This document shows positions 12,784-25,400 of a stretch of 64,000 bases of DNA, piece by piece; the stretch's first letter is position 1, and each line of letters opens with the position of its first letter. Below the pieces are notes generated by a model that was not told the DNA's origin, did no database searches, and saw only the letters and a program-made list of their open reading frames with translations. Both the position numbers and the translations under genes were made by a program. The stretch covers positions 73,351,714-73,415,713 of the forward strand of contig NC_083598.1 in the NCBI RefSeq assembly GCF_020882245.1, in the 5' to 3' direction. The stretch is from Rhopalosiphum padi (lineage: Eukaryota > Arthropoda > Insecta > Hemiptera > Aphididae).

Positions 12784-14373
12784 CTAAGTACGTGTTCGGC
12801 GCCACTGCATATACATACCTAACTTATGTATCATTAAAATTGATATTAAAAACTTTCTGCTTTGAAATATAATGCATTTAATATAATGATGAAATCAAAA
12901 GAGTGTGCTGTAATTCAAAAAATGTAAAAAACTTCAATCGGGTGATGAAGAATTTCATGGACCGAGTGATCGCTTGTAAGTTGTAAGACTATTATAGTAG
13001 AGAGAAGGTGTATGCCCGATATTATTTTTCATGTTTAAAATTTAACCTCTTCTGAAGAGAATGATATGTTTTTCGTTATTTTTACATAAATAAATTTAAT
13101 CCATAGTAGTTTTAAAACCGGCGTTCTTTTTGAAACACCTTTTATATATTTATGCATAAGGTATATATATAATATAATCATATATTATATCAGGTGTTCA
13201 ATAAGTTTAGAAACTTAATTACTGTATGCATATTATTTTAATACCTACAAAGAGCAATATCAGATATTATTAATGAACTTATTAAAAACAAGTTTATACA
13301 TTTAAATCTTTAATGTATAGAAAAATACCATATTTCAAAAACATAAATAATAACATGCAAGATAATTTGATGTTCAAAAAGTTTTTGACATATTCAATAG
13401 GTATATTAAATTTCAATTTAGAGAAAATAAAATTAATTGTAGATCTATATCTCGTTACCAGGTAACACTACAATTTTTAAAATTTTTCATTGTTATTTTA
13501 GTCATTTTATAGAGTGTTATCACTGGGTATCGTCCTTAATCTGATACACATAACATAAATTTAAATAAGATATTTAAAAGTATACAAGGTGAAGCAATTA
13601 AAAGTCTATAATAATTATTTTAGAAAGTTAAAACTTTTCTAATTACAAGTTATACCTACATAATTTGAGCAAAAAATTATTTAATAACTAAAATTAAATT
13701 AATGCTAAACTAAACATTATTATTTCAATAATTTTAATTTTTAGAAAAGTTGACGGATAAAACAAAATTAATTAATTCAATGCCAATACTTTAAACAGTT
13801 TAAACGTAATATTATAAAATTCCCATTGGTAATTAAAAGATGCGCGAAGACAAAAAAAAAACAATAGTATTTTATTACTAATTTTAAATTAAATTGTAAT
13901 ACATCCAATTGCAGACGTATATCGTCATGTATTTGGGAACTTGTTCATATGTTTTTAATGTGATAATGAGCGTGTGGATCCACACCGTAATTTATCTATC
14001 CATATTTCAGCCAAGAGCTATTTATGCCGCAACGTAATTTAATGAAAATGGTAAAATGGTTTGGACCAGCAGAGTCGTAATATAAATAAATAATATATGT
14101 ATTATACACGGAAATATATTATTTAAATTATATTAAATTACAAAATAATATAATATTGATAATAAATAACAATATCTTTACTTGATCGTTATTATATCAA
14201 TATAAAATAATTGGAAAATACTTTGTTTATCGGAAAAATGTCATATAATAGAGTTAAATCGAAAGAAATATATTATATTTAAAAAAAGATCCATCTATAA
14301 GTTTAAAATGATATAGTACAGAAATCAAAATTCTCGTTAAAATATTATAGTACCTATACTTAAGTGGGTAATT

Positions 14374-14568
14374 TTAAATAATTAACATTTTAACAATATA
14401 ATAATGGTCTTTGGAAAAATAACGGACATACGGGACTCGTCGCTGGCTATTAATAAACAATACTGTACCGTCTGTACCCGTCGTCTGAGAGAGATTTTCA
14501 ATTTTTTCGTTACCTAGCCCTAGCGTAAAATATTTTAAAGGCTCACTTACAATAAATTCTCCAGACAT
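14374..14568 (-). other. Unrecognised open frame, 64 codons
   Basis: An open frame starting MSGEFIVSEPLKYFTLGLGN and continuing through a VLFINSQRRVPYVRYF segment. Composition looks protein-like and it faces away from the broken coding remnant that begins about 50 bases to its right. I recognise no family, domain or signal peptide. It could be a first exon, a transposon fragment or chance; no supporting downstream exon was found. Confidence 0.25.
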
Positions 14569-14622
14569 AAACTACACATTTATTCTGAATTATAGTACAC
14601 ACGACTAAATACTATTATTAGT

Positions 14623-15540
14623 ATAACAATGTCACGAAAATATAGATCAGTTTATTGAAGAACTACGGTCATTCAATAACGAAAATGTACGAGCAATACA
14701 GAATGATCTACTCTTACGACCCTTATTGTCTAGCGGAGATCGCTCTCTAGTTAGTGACGACGAACATGAAATTTCTACGGAAATTGTGCAGACGGAATTA
14801 AAAGGTTCATCGCCCGAAGACGACTTGGCTGGTACAAGTAATGAAGTAAAGAGCAGGAAATAGAAATGACCGGTATACCAGACAAAATAGACAAGGCGTT
14901 ACGCGAAGAAAAATTGGTTGGTGCAAGTGACGAGGAAGCGGTAGAGAAGGGCACTGTGCCGTCAAAAATCGATGAGTATGCGTTGTCCGAAGGCACACTT
15001 GCTGGCGGCGATGAGCTGGAGCCGATAGAAAAGGACGTTGTGACGGCCAGGGGCGAAGAAGTAAGAAATAGTTTGGAGAATTAGTCAGGTGGCTAGCACC
15101 AGATGTCAGATGTAACGGTAATGAAGATTTTCGACGGCGTGGAAACGGGTACGGCGGGTTTTGGGATGCATGTGTTGCATCCGGGCCGATTAGCGGCTCG
15201 AAGTTTCAAGATCAGGTGGTGCACGACTCCAGCCGGCAAACATGGCAGACGGGACCGCCGGGACGAAATTTAAGGAGAATCCGAAGACAGCGTTGCGTCG
15301 TTGTCCGCTGACTCCCTTTTTCATCCCGCGGCGATTACGTCGGCCGTCACGTCGTCTCCGATCCGTGCGTTTCGGTTTCCGCTGTCCACTGCCCGTCGCC
15401 AGATCTGCACCACACGCGCACAAGCCGCTCCCTAAGCCGAAGTTGTCTGGATTGGCCTGCCGTCATGATGGTCGTCGAAACGCGCTGCCGGACAAACGCT
15501 TCAGCAACACGCTCGACCGCCCGCGAGGTCGGTCGTGAGA
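14623..15540 (+). pseudogene. Decayed GC-rich coding remnant, family unknown
   Basis: In a genome of about 75% AT this stretch is markedly GC- and CpG-richer and keeps coding-like frames, but they are broken. Frame one runs without an ATG from 14623 (IDQFIEELRSFNNENVRAIQ..) to a stop near 14862. The reading appears to continue after a one-base shift as an acidic segment (EQEIEMTGIPDKIDKALREE..) ending at a stop at 15084. A third frame opens with ATG at about 15103 (MSDVTVMKIFDGVETGTAGF) and stops near 15272, after which an Arg/Pro/Ser-rich frame continues on the plus strand. The acidic then basic character and the frameshifts suggest a dead retroelement or pseudogene, but I recognise no gag, protease or reverse transcriptase motif. 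It might instead be exonic sequence of an unknown gene. Confidence 0.4.
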
Positions 15541-15559
15541 ACGCTGTACAGGTGACTGC

Positions 15560-17800
15560 AGAAGCCTTTATCTTACACGCTTACACGCCTCCCCCTTTTT
15601 TTTACCTGATTTTGTTTTTCCTTTTTTAAAAGGCTAATTATTTTTGTTCCTGTTAACACGTTTTGTTTTGATTATTGTTTACAATGTTTCACACATTTAC
15701 AAAATTTAATTTAATATATACCGTTTGAGCCCTTCGGCCACAATTTATTTTGATTTTCTTCAAAAAATTGTTGTTGTTAAAAAAAAGTTAATAAAATTAA
15801 AAATTGTTAAAAAATTGTATTTTTTTTGTATTATAAGTATATAAATCAATTATTACAAAGTTGACAACTTAGTATCATGAAATAGTGAAAATATCATACA
15901 CTACCTTAATTATACTAACCTAATAAATTTTTCGAAAATGGTTACAATAATTATTTTTAAGTTTAAATAAAACTAACTAGTTTGAATAAAATATATTTTA
16001 TTTGATGTACTTACCTACATTATGTCTTATTCATCGTATTAAAATGGTTGGAACCCAACAAAAATACCTGTAGATTATTTTTATACTGTACCTACAACAG
16101 TAAATGTTGAGTTTAGTAATACGGCGGACAAGATTTCGGGAGTTGGCTATACAATGGATGTGTGGCTTGAATCACTGTTTTGAATTAAATATAATACGAG
16201 TATTGTACAGTTTTGAACTGGACAAATGATAAAAAAAATTGAGTACACATATATTGCCACCAAACATTAATAGAGGAAGAAGTTGGTAAATCATGGATAT
16301 TTACCATATTTAAATTTAGTCAGCTCATATTTTTAGATTAACAAATATAAGATTTCTCCTAGTTTGATGATTTTTTTTACATTTTTTTAGTTTCTTGACT
16401 TTTATATTTATATGAGTTATCTCTGACATTTTGGGTAGTAGAAATCTAAAAAACCAGACAATTTTTTGGATATTTGGAATGTTAGAAACGATTAATATTT
16501 ATGAAAACTATTTTATTTTCTATTATATGTAGATATACATAAAATATATTAAATATTCTTTAATAACTAAATGAGAACTGCTAAACATAAATTTGCTACA
16601 TCTATGTTACACATTTTGTAGTTTTGTAGAAAAGGCACAAGCTGAAAACACATGCTAGTGAGACGTTATTTCAATCAGTAATACGACTGTCATACTGAAC
16701 TCTTTGAATTCAATGTTTCACGGAGAACATCGTAAAGTGCAGAACTAAGAAGTAAGAAGTGTAGGTAGACTGTAGAGGGTGTTTATTTTTTGTTGATTTA
16801 TTTGTTAAAAACCTTGTAAAACAAAACATTTGTTGAAACAAAAAAATTAATAAATAAATAAAAAAAAATTTTGTTGACAATTCTTTGTTATTATGTGTTT
16901 AGTGTGTAATTTACACTTAAGGTGTAATAATAATAAATGTTTTATTTAAACAAACCATATATTTAAAAAAATACCTACCAACATTTATTTTTCTTTAAAA
17001 AGATATTATGTTATTTAAGTACCTACTACTATACATACAATATAAATTATTTTCATTCTAATAGGCAATAATAATATAATTCACAATGGTACATAGAAGG
17101 TATAACCACTGTCCACTATAACCTACAATTTACATAGTTATATATATTTATTCAAAAGTTAGTACCTACCTATATATTTAACGCAAGTATTTAGAATAAT
17201 GATCAAAAATTAAAAAAATAAACAATATAAGTAAACCCAACCTACATCAAATGATAATTAATTTTGGAATAACGCGAGTGACGTTTATATCGTTATAATA
17301 CAACTATTGATTAAATATACTTATGTTTATACCATATTATATAAAATTATAAAACTCAAAATGTAATAATAATTTTCTGTAAATATTGAAAAATAGTAAA
17401 AATAGATTAATAAATATTAAAGTACCAATAAATAGAGCGAATATCGAATGTCATAAACAATTTTACTTGAAATGCTCAGCAAAAATTAATTCGGATTTTG
17501 TACATTTATTAATTTTTGAGTTATATTAGTTATATATTTTGTTGAAAATTGGATTTGCGTAAATATTTCCGGTTTTACTTATTGTTTTTGTTTGTGTTTC
17601 CAATTATAAAAATAAGTACTAGGAATTTTAAGATTGACTTCTCTATACAAACTAGATCCAATTTAAAATTCAAAATCATTTCCATTTTTAAAATTCGAAG
17701 CATTTTATCGACTACTTATCGTGTACTCATACACAAAAAAAAACGCATCATCAATCAATACATTCATTGGTACGCTGAGAATCTAAAACACAGTAAATAA
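15560..17800. other. AT-rich spacer, nothing recognised
   Basis: No gene or clear mobile element on either strand. Open frames here are short, Phe/Ile/Lys-rich and typical of chance reading in AT-rich DNA. Confidence 0.5.
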
Positions 17801-17819
17801 TGTTCAAATAATGGCGCTT

Positions 17820-18873
17820 AAAAATACAAATCACACTTAGATTTTGGCGACACTGTATTTCATGACAGTTCCAGTGGCGGGTTGTGACGTGATAGCGGCA
17901 TCAGAGGCGGTCTCCTACTCTCCTGACGCCATCATTCCTTGTTTGCAATCACGATTCACCGACTCTCGAGCGCGTTTTTTTCACGTCTCCGACGAAGCCG
18001 TTGGGATCCGTTACAGTTGTGCTGTACGGCATTGTCATTACTTTATTTGTTTCCACCTACATTACTTACACAAATCTATTAAACACGTAAGTAATCAAAT
18101 ATTTTGCCATTGTTAGTGTTTAAGGAGAATACAATTATTGTCGCTTCTATTGCAGTACATTATACTGAGCATCTTTTCCTAAACTATGATTCATAAAATC
18201 TTAGGTTATAATCTTTGGTTACTCTTGAATGAAATGCTATTCAATTCTTCTAAGTCATGTCAATCATCTAATTTGTTTTAGGATGCATACCTCAATTACA
18301 TACAACTTTCCTTCAAAATATTTTTCTCTAAACCATGTGATTTATTAGTTACATAGGCTTGCCGCCTACTTGTACTCACTAAAAGTTATAATAAATTATC
18401 GTACCATTATTGATAAAGTATTACTACTATAATTTATCAATTGTATATCTTATGATTTAATTACAACAATCGTCTTATTTTAATTATAATGATATTTGTA
18501 CTGGTTACTACGTATTTATTGACTATTAGGTTAGGTGTCCTTATCAAAACAATTAACCTTTTTTTTTACTCAGAATAAAATGTCTTAAATTTTTATAGTA
18601 CTATTTACTGATATTGGTTTTTGCCATTTTTGCTAAATATCAAGTAGTTAATGTATGCAAAATTATAAAAATTTTAATGCATGTACAAAATTAACATATA
18701 AAATAAGATTATTTTGTCAATAAAAGAAATAAAATTAAATATCTCAAAGAATTATTACTAATTGAAACCATTACATCAATTTTGTAAATAATCAAAAACA
18801 TTTTATCTAGTTTTGACTTTTAAAAACTTATATTTTTTATTTTCATTTATTAATATTTGTTGATTTTATACAG
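17820..18873 (+). promoter_or_regulatory. Ran 5' region: promoter, UTR exon and UTR intron
   Basis: A CpG-containing, less AT-rich block (about 17860-18030) precedes a strong donor, cac|gtaagt, at 18087. The coding start of Ran is preceded 12 bases upstream by an acceptor, tttatacag|taaac, at 18871-18873. Together these imply a non-coding first exon ending at 18086 and a 787-base UTR intron. The transcription start itself cannot be fixed from sequence. Confidence 0.55.
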
Positions 18874-18885
18874 TAAACATTAATA

Positions 18886-19906
18886 ATGAATGTACCCGAT
18901 GATGTTCCTACGTTCAAATGTGTATTGGTTGGTGATGGAGGTACTGGCAAGACGACATTCGTTAAACGTCATTTGACGGGTGAATTTGAGAAAAAATATG
19001 TGGCCACGTTAGGAGTAGAAGTACATCCATTGGTATTCCATACAACTCGTGGTGTTATTCGATTCAATGTTTGGGATACTGCTGGTCAAGAGAAATTTGG
19101 AGGTCTCAGAGATGGATATTATATTCAAGTAATTATGTGTATTGCATTATCAAAATCATATTACATAATAGTATGCAATTGTTTTATAATCCTCTAAGTC
19201 GAATTAGTTTAAATTATAATTTAATTTTTAAAAATAAAAAAATGTTATAGTGTATAAGAACATTAAGCACTTCTTTTATATTATTATTGCATATATCTAT
19301 TTAAAATTATAAATATATCACATACTTATTTTAAAAAGATTACATTATGATGTTAAAATTTTAAATAAAATGATTTTTAGGGTCAATGTGCTATTATCAT
19401 GTTTGATGTTACTAGCCGCATCACTTACAAAAATGTACCTAATTGGCATCGAGATTTGGTGAGAGTATGTGAAGGCATTCCAATTGTGCTTTGTGGTAAC
19501 AAAGTGGATATCAAGGATAGGAAAGTAAAAGCTAAAACAATAGTTTTTCATCGCAAGAAGAATTTACAGGTTCGTTTCATTACTTTTTATTTAGAAGGAC
19601 AATTGATTAATCATTTATTTTTTATTTTTAGTATTACGATATTAGTGCAAAGAGTAATTACAATTTTGAAAAACCATTCCTGTGGATGGCCAGAAAATTA
19701 ATCGGCGATCCCAACCTTGAATTTGTTGCAATGCCTGCTCTTGTACCTCCTGAAATTAAGATGGACCCTCAATGGCAAGATCAAATTGAACAAGACCTCA
19801 AGGTAAAAATTAAAAAATTTAATTATGACAACAAAAACTTAAAAATTAATAATTATTTTAGGAGGCTCAAGAAACCGCATTGCCTGACGAGGATGAAGAC
19901 TTGTAA
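18886..19906 (+). CDS. Ran: GTP-binding nuclear protein Ran
   Basis: Small GTPase that gives direction to nuclear import and export and helps spindle assembly. Four coding exons: 18886-19128, 19381-19569, 19632-19802 and 19862-19906, all joined in phase 0, giving 215 residues, the usual Ran length. P-loop GDGGTGKT is at about residues 16-23; switch I with KKYVATLGVEVHPLVFH follows; switch II has DTAGQEKFGGLRDGYYIQ; NKVD and SAK base-recognition motifs lie in exons 2 and 3. The C-terminal acidic tail is ALPDEDEDL, the Ran signature that replaces a prenylation site. The start ATG is the only one matching the family N-terminus, and the variable leader (MNVPDDVPTF) is short as expected. Introns are 252, 62 and 59 bases. 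A poly(A) signal follows 108 bases after the stop. No disruption seen. Confidence 0.98.
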
Positions 19907-20013
19907 TTTATTAATCCCCATAATTCAATGATTTGTCTGTCAGAACTGTCTCAATTAATTGATTATCTTGCACATTAAGTTGAACCTTTTTTTTATATAT
20001 ATACTTATTAATT

Positions 20014-20019
20014 AATAAA
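20014..20019 (+). terminator. Poly(A) signal of Ran
   Basis: AATAAA in 'attaataaacattgcctgt', 108 bases past the stop codon and followed by T/G-rich sequence. Confidence 0.6.
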
Positions 20020-22476
20020 CATTGCCTGTATTTTTCCAACAAACAAACAAAACCTAATAATAGTTAGTTATTATTTAACTCAAAAATCAGATTATCAATC
20101 TAATGTACAGTTTATTTATTAATTTTTTTATTTAATTTTGTAATTATATGTCATAGTATGTGTGGCTTATTATGAACATTTAATTACACTCAGTAAATAT
20201 CAACAGAATTATCATGTTTACACGTTTTTTATTTAAATTGAAATATTAATTTTTCTTTTTAATTCAACCATTTTGCAATGGGACAAACCAAAAATACATA
20301 TTTTAAATTGAAGTTAGTTATTAATTCTTATTATTATTTTTTTTTACATTAAAATCAATTATCTAAATCATTTAATGTAGTAGTAAATCTATTATATATA
20401 TTTACATTTTTTTTATCTTTGAAAACCAAGTTTACCCAACTATATTCTTTTATTTTAAATTACTTAATAAATAATAGAATAATATGTATATTATACAATG
20501 ATTTATAAATCAATTTAAAATTTGGTCTTTCTCACTCATGTTACATACCTACTATAAGTTAATATTTATTTTAAAATTAATAGAAACCTAATTTTTAAGT
20601 ATTTACAAAATACAATTGGACAAACTTTATAGAATACCCTGCTTAAACTTATTTTATATGTTAATTGTTAGAATGCTGTTTAAAACGTGTATTATAAAAC
20701 AAGATGTTTTAATTTTCTATTGAGTAATATCAATTCAATTTACAGTTAAAAATAATGTGCTTTATTATTAAATTAGATAAGCTTATCCCATTTTAGTTTT
20801 ATTGCCTAGTTCTTATTAAACATTTACTTAATTACCTTGTTTTATGCCTCTCATTTAAATTTATTTAGTTCTTCGGGTTTTTTTCTATAAGCGAGATTTT
20901 TCCATCAATTGCCGCAATAGCAAAAACCCAGTCATTAAGCAATCTCTAGTATTTATAATCATTAATTAATGATCTGCCATATTGGGTGTAAGGGAATTTT
21001 ACTCTCAAAGCTAGACACTAACTGTTAAAAAAGTTAAGTTTGGAAAGTAATTTTATAATTGACAAGTAAGTTAAATATTCAATGCATTAATATTTTAATT
21101 TAATATGTTAAAAAAAAGTTTACTATAAACATCTTAGTATTCCGTAAAATATAAAACTAGAGCCAACTATACTTTATCCAGCGAGAACATACCAATTATG
21201 CGCAAGCTCCCCCCCTCCTTATCCTATTAAAACTACTTCGTCTATACCTGGGTGTTACTTGGGAATGTGTAGAAAAACTGATTTTGGTTGGTCTGTGGCA
21301 TGTTTTCTTGCTAGATAAAGTATAAATAATTATTATATAGTATTATTTTAATTATTTTGTGTGCCATAGGTTCGCCACTCCTGCTAAACTATTAGAAAAT
21401 GACTAAGGGTGTGAGTCAAAAAAAGATTGGAAACCTCTGCATTAAGTTATAAATAAGGGAAATTTCAGGAATTTACTTATATTTTAAATAAGTTTTTTTT
21501 TTGTAACTGATTTTTCAACTAGTTGAAAAAAATGACAATTTTGAAGCCGCCACAAAATTTAGTAATTTTCAGTGTTGAATGTACATATTAATAAACGATA
21601 AAGGTTGATACTGAAATAATATTATGATACATTTTCAAATTTTCAACATACCAAATAGATTGATGCTAGTTAATCCAAGAGATCTAAGCTTGTACATTTA
21701 TAAAATTGTATATTGTTAGTAAAGAACATAAGACCACTGTTGGAATATTAATACAAGTATTTGTCACTATTAGTAATTGTTACCTCTACTAAAAGTAGTT
21801 TCCCCCAAACTTAAGAAGAGTTAAACCTGATTTAATTTGAAGATGACTTAAGACTAATAGGATTATATTATAATAAAGTGAGTATTATAGATAAGATACC
21901 ATATTGATACTTTTGCCAATACTAAAAATAGATTTTGAAGAATTATAAAATTAGTTTTTTTTCATTATAGTTTTCTGAATAATATGACAGCTCTCCCAAC
22001 CAAGTCTCTGGAGCTACCCCTGGTTAAACCTCATTTATAATAAACTATAACCCATCCCCCCATAAAAAAAAACCACAGCAATATTTACCAATATCACTTA
22101 GAAGTTACAACATATTGATATACCTCTAAAGGTAACATCTTTCTTTTCAGCATAAATTTTATCACTAATTTAATAATTATTACAATGGTATCTACTAAGT
22201 TATGAGAATATTGACGATTGTTCTTATTTTTTGTAGAAAAATAGAGAAAACCATAACTGCCAAAAGAAATATGTTTCAACTTATATTTATTTAAAAGCAA
22301 AAATAATATTATTAAACATGTTTCACATTGTACATAAAAAATAGAGATATGAGAGATCATCAAAATATTAAAAATGTATACCAAATAATATGATTAATAG
22401 TAATTCTAAATATATAAAAAGATAAAAAAAAATATATTTATATTCAAAACAATTTACTACTATATTCTTATAAATA
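20020..22476. other. Spacer between the 3' ends of Ran and SPD-2
   Basis: AT-rich convergent-gene spacer. Around 21170-21440 is a patch with C runs ('gcaagctccccccctcctta') and 'ggtctgtggcatg' / 'gtgtgccataggttcgccac', probably a decayed DNA transposon. No gene seen. Confidence 0.45.
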
Positions 22477-25400
22477 TTAGACAAGGAAATCGCCAATTGC
22501 TACGGGAGTCTGCTGATTCTGTAAAAATAATAAATATGTTAAACAAATTTTTAATTACTAATTTGTCATAATATACAATACATATGTGTATACATGGAAT
22601 TACTAAATCATATCGCTGGTTGATTTATAGTTGGTAAAAATATAAAAAAACATTTTTAATACTAACAAAAGCCGAAATTAAAACATGTTATGTGATATGC
22701 ATAAAACAGGTATCTTAAATATTCATTAATGTATTTTAAATTGTAATGATAATAAATTATGTATAATGTAATTTGACATATTGAATCAGAAATGTAAACA
22801 TGCATATACTTACACAGTTGTCTCTAATTCACTAAAAACTGTTGTTGTGTCACATAATAATGACTCTAAATTACTTGTTTCCATCAAAATGACAATATTA
22901 TCTTCACTTATGCCTGTTTTCCATAATTTAGACAATGATTTCTATGAACAAACATTTAGTTAAGATTCTTATTAGATGTGTATGATTATATTGGAGGCGG
23001 GAGATTATTTTTTGTTTGGAAATAATTAAGGCTAAGCTAAGAAACAATAACTAGAAAAGAGCTAAAAACAAAACATAAAATTATGTATTCATATAATTTG
23101 GTTAAACATAATATAACAATAAAATAAAAATTAAAAAAGAAATAATATTAAAAATAGTAGATACTTTTTTTTATTTAGAGAATAAATTTACTATTAGGAG
23201 TTTATCCATTACATTAATATTATTTTTATATTTTTAAATGACTTTTTCAAGTATTATATAAGGTATTTATTTATAAATAAACGTTATAATTTACCTCGGT
23301 GTCTACGAGATGACTCACATCAACAAGACTAACATCATTGAACATGTTTGATATTTCATCTAAACGTTGTTGATTTAGGTATACAATTTTTTTTTTATCA
23401 TTATTATTTTTCCAGAGCCTATAAAAAACACATACTAGTTATCTATTACATACATTTGTTAACTAAATAACATATAATTTTAAATATTGTATAGGAATGA
23501 GATGAATTATTTATTAACTTTAGTTTTTCTAAAAATTATAAAAAATAATACTTTTGGAACTATCAAAAGTATAAAATTAGAATCCCTTCTAAATCAATAT
23601 CATAATAATATAATCTTTTAAAACATTAAATGAAATTGGAAAAAATACTTCAGAGGACGTCTCACCTGCATGTGTTGTCTCTGTCTTACACATGTATGAC
23701 ATAGTACATTTTCATTCATCAGTTTCAATAGTGTGCTTTTAGTTTTAATATTACAGTGAATTGATCTATTATCAAACTTTTAGGCAAGAACATTATCTAT
23801 GTTCTTTCGTTAGTTTTTTACGGTATTTTAATTTTTAAGTGAATTATGAGAATTTTCAAATATTTAATAATTTCATACTCACAACAAAATTAAATTATGG
23901 AAAACCAACTAGAGAACACAGATACAGTTCTTGCCTAAGTTTGAAAATAGGTCAATTCACTCTAATATTAAAACTAAAAGCACACTATTGAAATTAGTGA
24001 ACGAAAATTTACTATCTCATACGTATGTAAAACGGAGACAACACAATATGCGGGTGAGATGTCCTCTTAACTGTGTTTCAAAAGATAAAATAAATAACAT
24101 TTTTGATATGCAATATTTAAATTAAGTATACATCAATATACTTAATACAGAAAATAATTAGTTGTGGCGAACCATTGAATAATAATTTTCAAGGAGCCAT
24201 TAAAAATATGGCGATATTAAAAGCTTTTCTTATATAGCTGTATCATATTTTACACTTGTTTATTCTTATGTATATTTTTTTTGACACTGAAAAAGATTAT
24301 TACTCAATATTTTATACACAATAGTATTGTGACAATACCCACTGATTATATTATAACTGAGACTGTGACAAAGTATATTATATCAGTGATCATTTATATA
24401 AATATGATAATGAAAAAATAAATCAACTCACTTTCATCATAATAAATTATTCATAGATTTAATCTCAAAAAATATGATAAATAATATATATGTTTTAATA
24501 AATTTAATATCAATATGTTATACTAACCTTGACACACGCATTCTAGATGCTTCATCACCATAAATCACTGATATTTTATTTATATTAATGACTTTTGAAC
24601 TACAATTTTGTCCAATTAACATTTCTAACCGTTCAGGACTCATAATTATTGTAATTTCAACATTAGTAGTCTCTCCTTTTTTTAATATAAACTCATGAGG
24701 ATGAATTATATCTTCTGATGAATTTTCTAAAACATTAATTTTGGTTGTAATTGCAAGTATTTAAAAACACAAAATAATTAAAATAAAATGCCACCTTGAA
24801 TAATTTTTACAAATGCAGCAGTATTTCCAGAGTTTGTAATGGACAATTGAGATGACATAAGTTGGGGATTTGGATATAACCACATGTTACCAAAGTTGTC
24901 TTCAAATGGACCACGAATTACAATAACTGAATGACCACAGTAGCCGTATAATGAAATCTGAAGTTTAAAAATAATATATTAAAACAGTTACAAAATTAAA
25001 AGGATTTTACAACATGAATGACAATAAAACTCTTAACAGCAGAAAATTAAAATTGAAATAATAAAAACAGTTTTTCAATTATATAAATTTTAAATATTAG
25101 GTAATTTACTTAATCTTACAGTTTCCGCTATATAGAGATTGACAATTAATTACTCAACTTGAAAATTAATATTTTTTTTTATAATTATACTTATACCATA
25201 TAGATATGAAAAAAAAGATAATATTTAATTAAAAGTATTCACTGTAGAATTTTGAAAATAAATCAATTTATTATCGGTGAATATTTGATCTTACATACTG
25301 TTTTAAAAATATAAAATTATATTTAATGATAATCAATAGATTAAAATGAAAACAATTTTGAGCTAATTTACTCTTATAACCTAGATAATTTTTTTAAGAA

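Larger units (their letters stand above)
10489..14373. other. Upstream of syntaxin; spacer with repeats
   Basis: The first 350 bases or so upstream of the syntaxin ATG are less AT-rich than the surroundings and probably hold its 5' UTR and promoter; no clear TATA or initiator could be fixed. The rest is AT-rich spacer with one G-run repeat (11267-11428) and a 20-base palindrome (12764-12783). An open frame on the plus strand at 10539-10811 has no recognisable protein features and I do not count it as a gene. Confidence 0.5.

Noticed and set aside
15190..15538. Arg/Pro-rich open frames on both strands
   Set aside because: Long frames are expected by chance in this GC-rich patch; the opposing frames cannot both be real and neither shows a family motif.
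17549..17800. 83-codon plus-strand frame
   Set aside because: Phe/Ile/Lys-rich composition typical of random AT-rich DNA, no similarity recognised.
22094..22384. 96-codon minus-strand frame downstream of SPD-2
   Set aside because: Composition is that of noise and it lies past the SPD-2 stop codon; no splice context.
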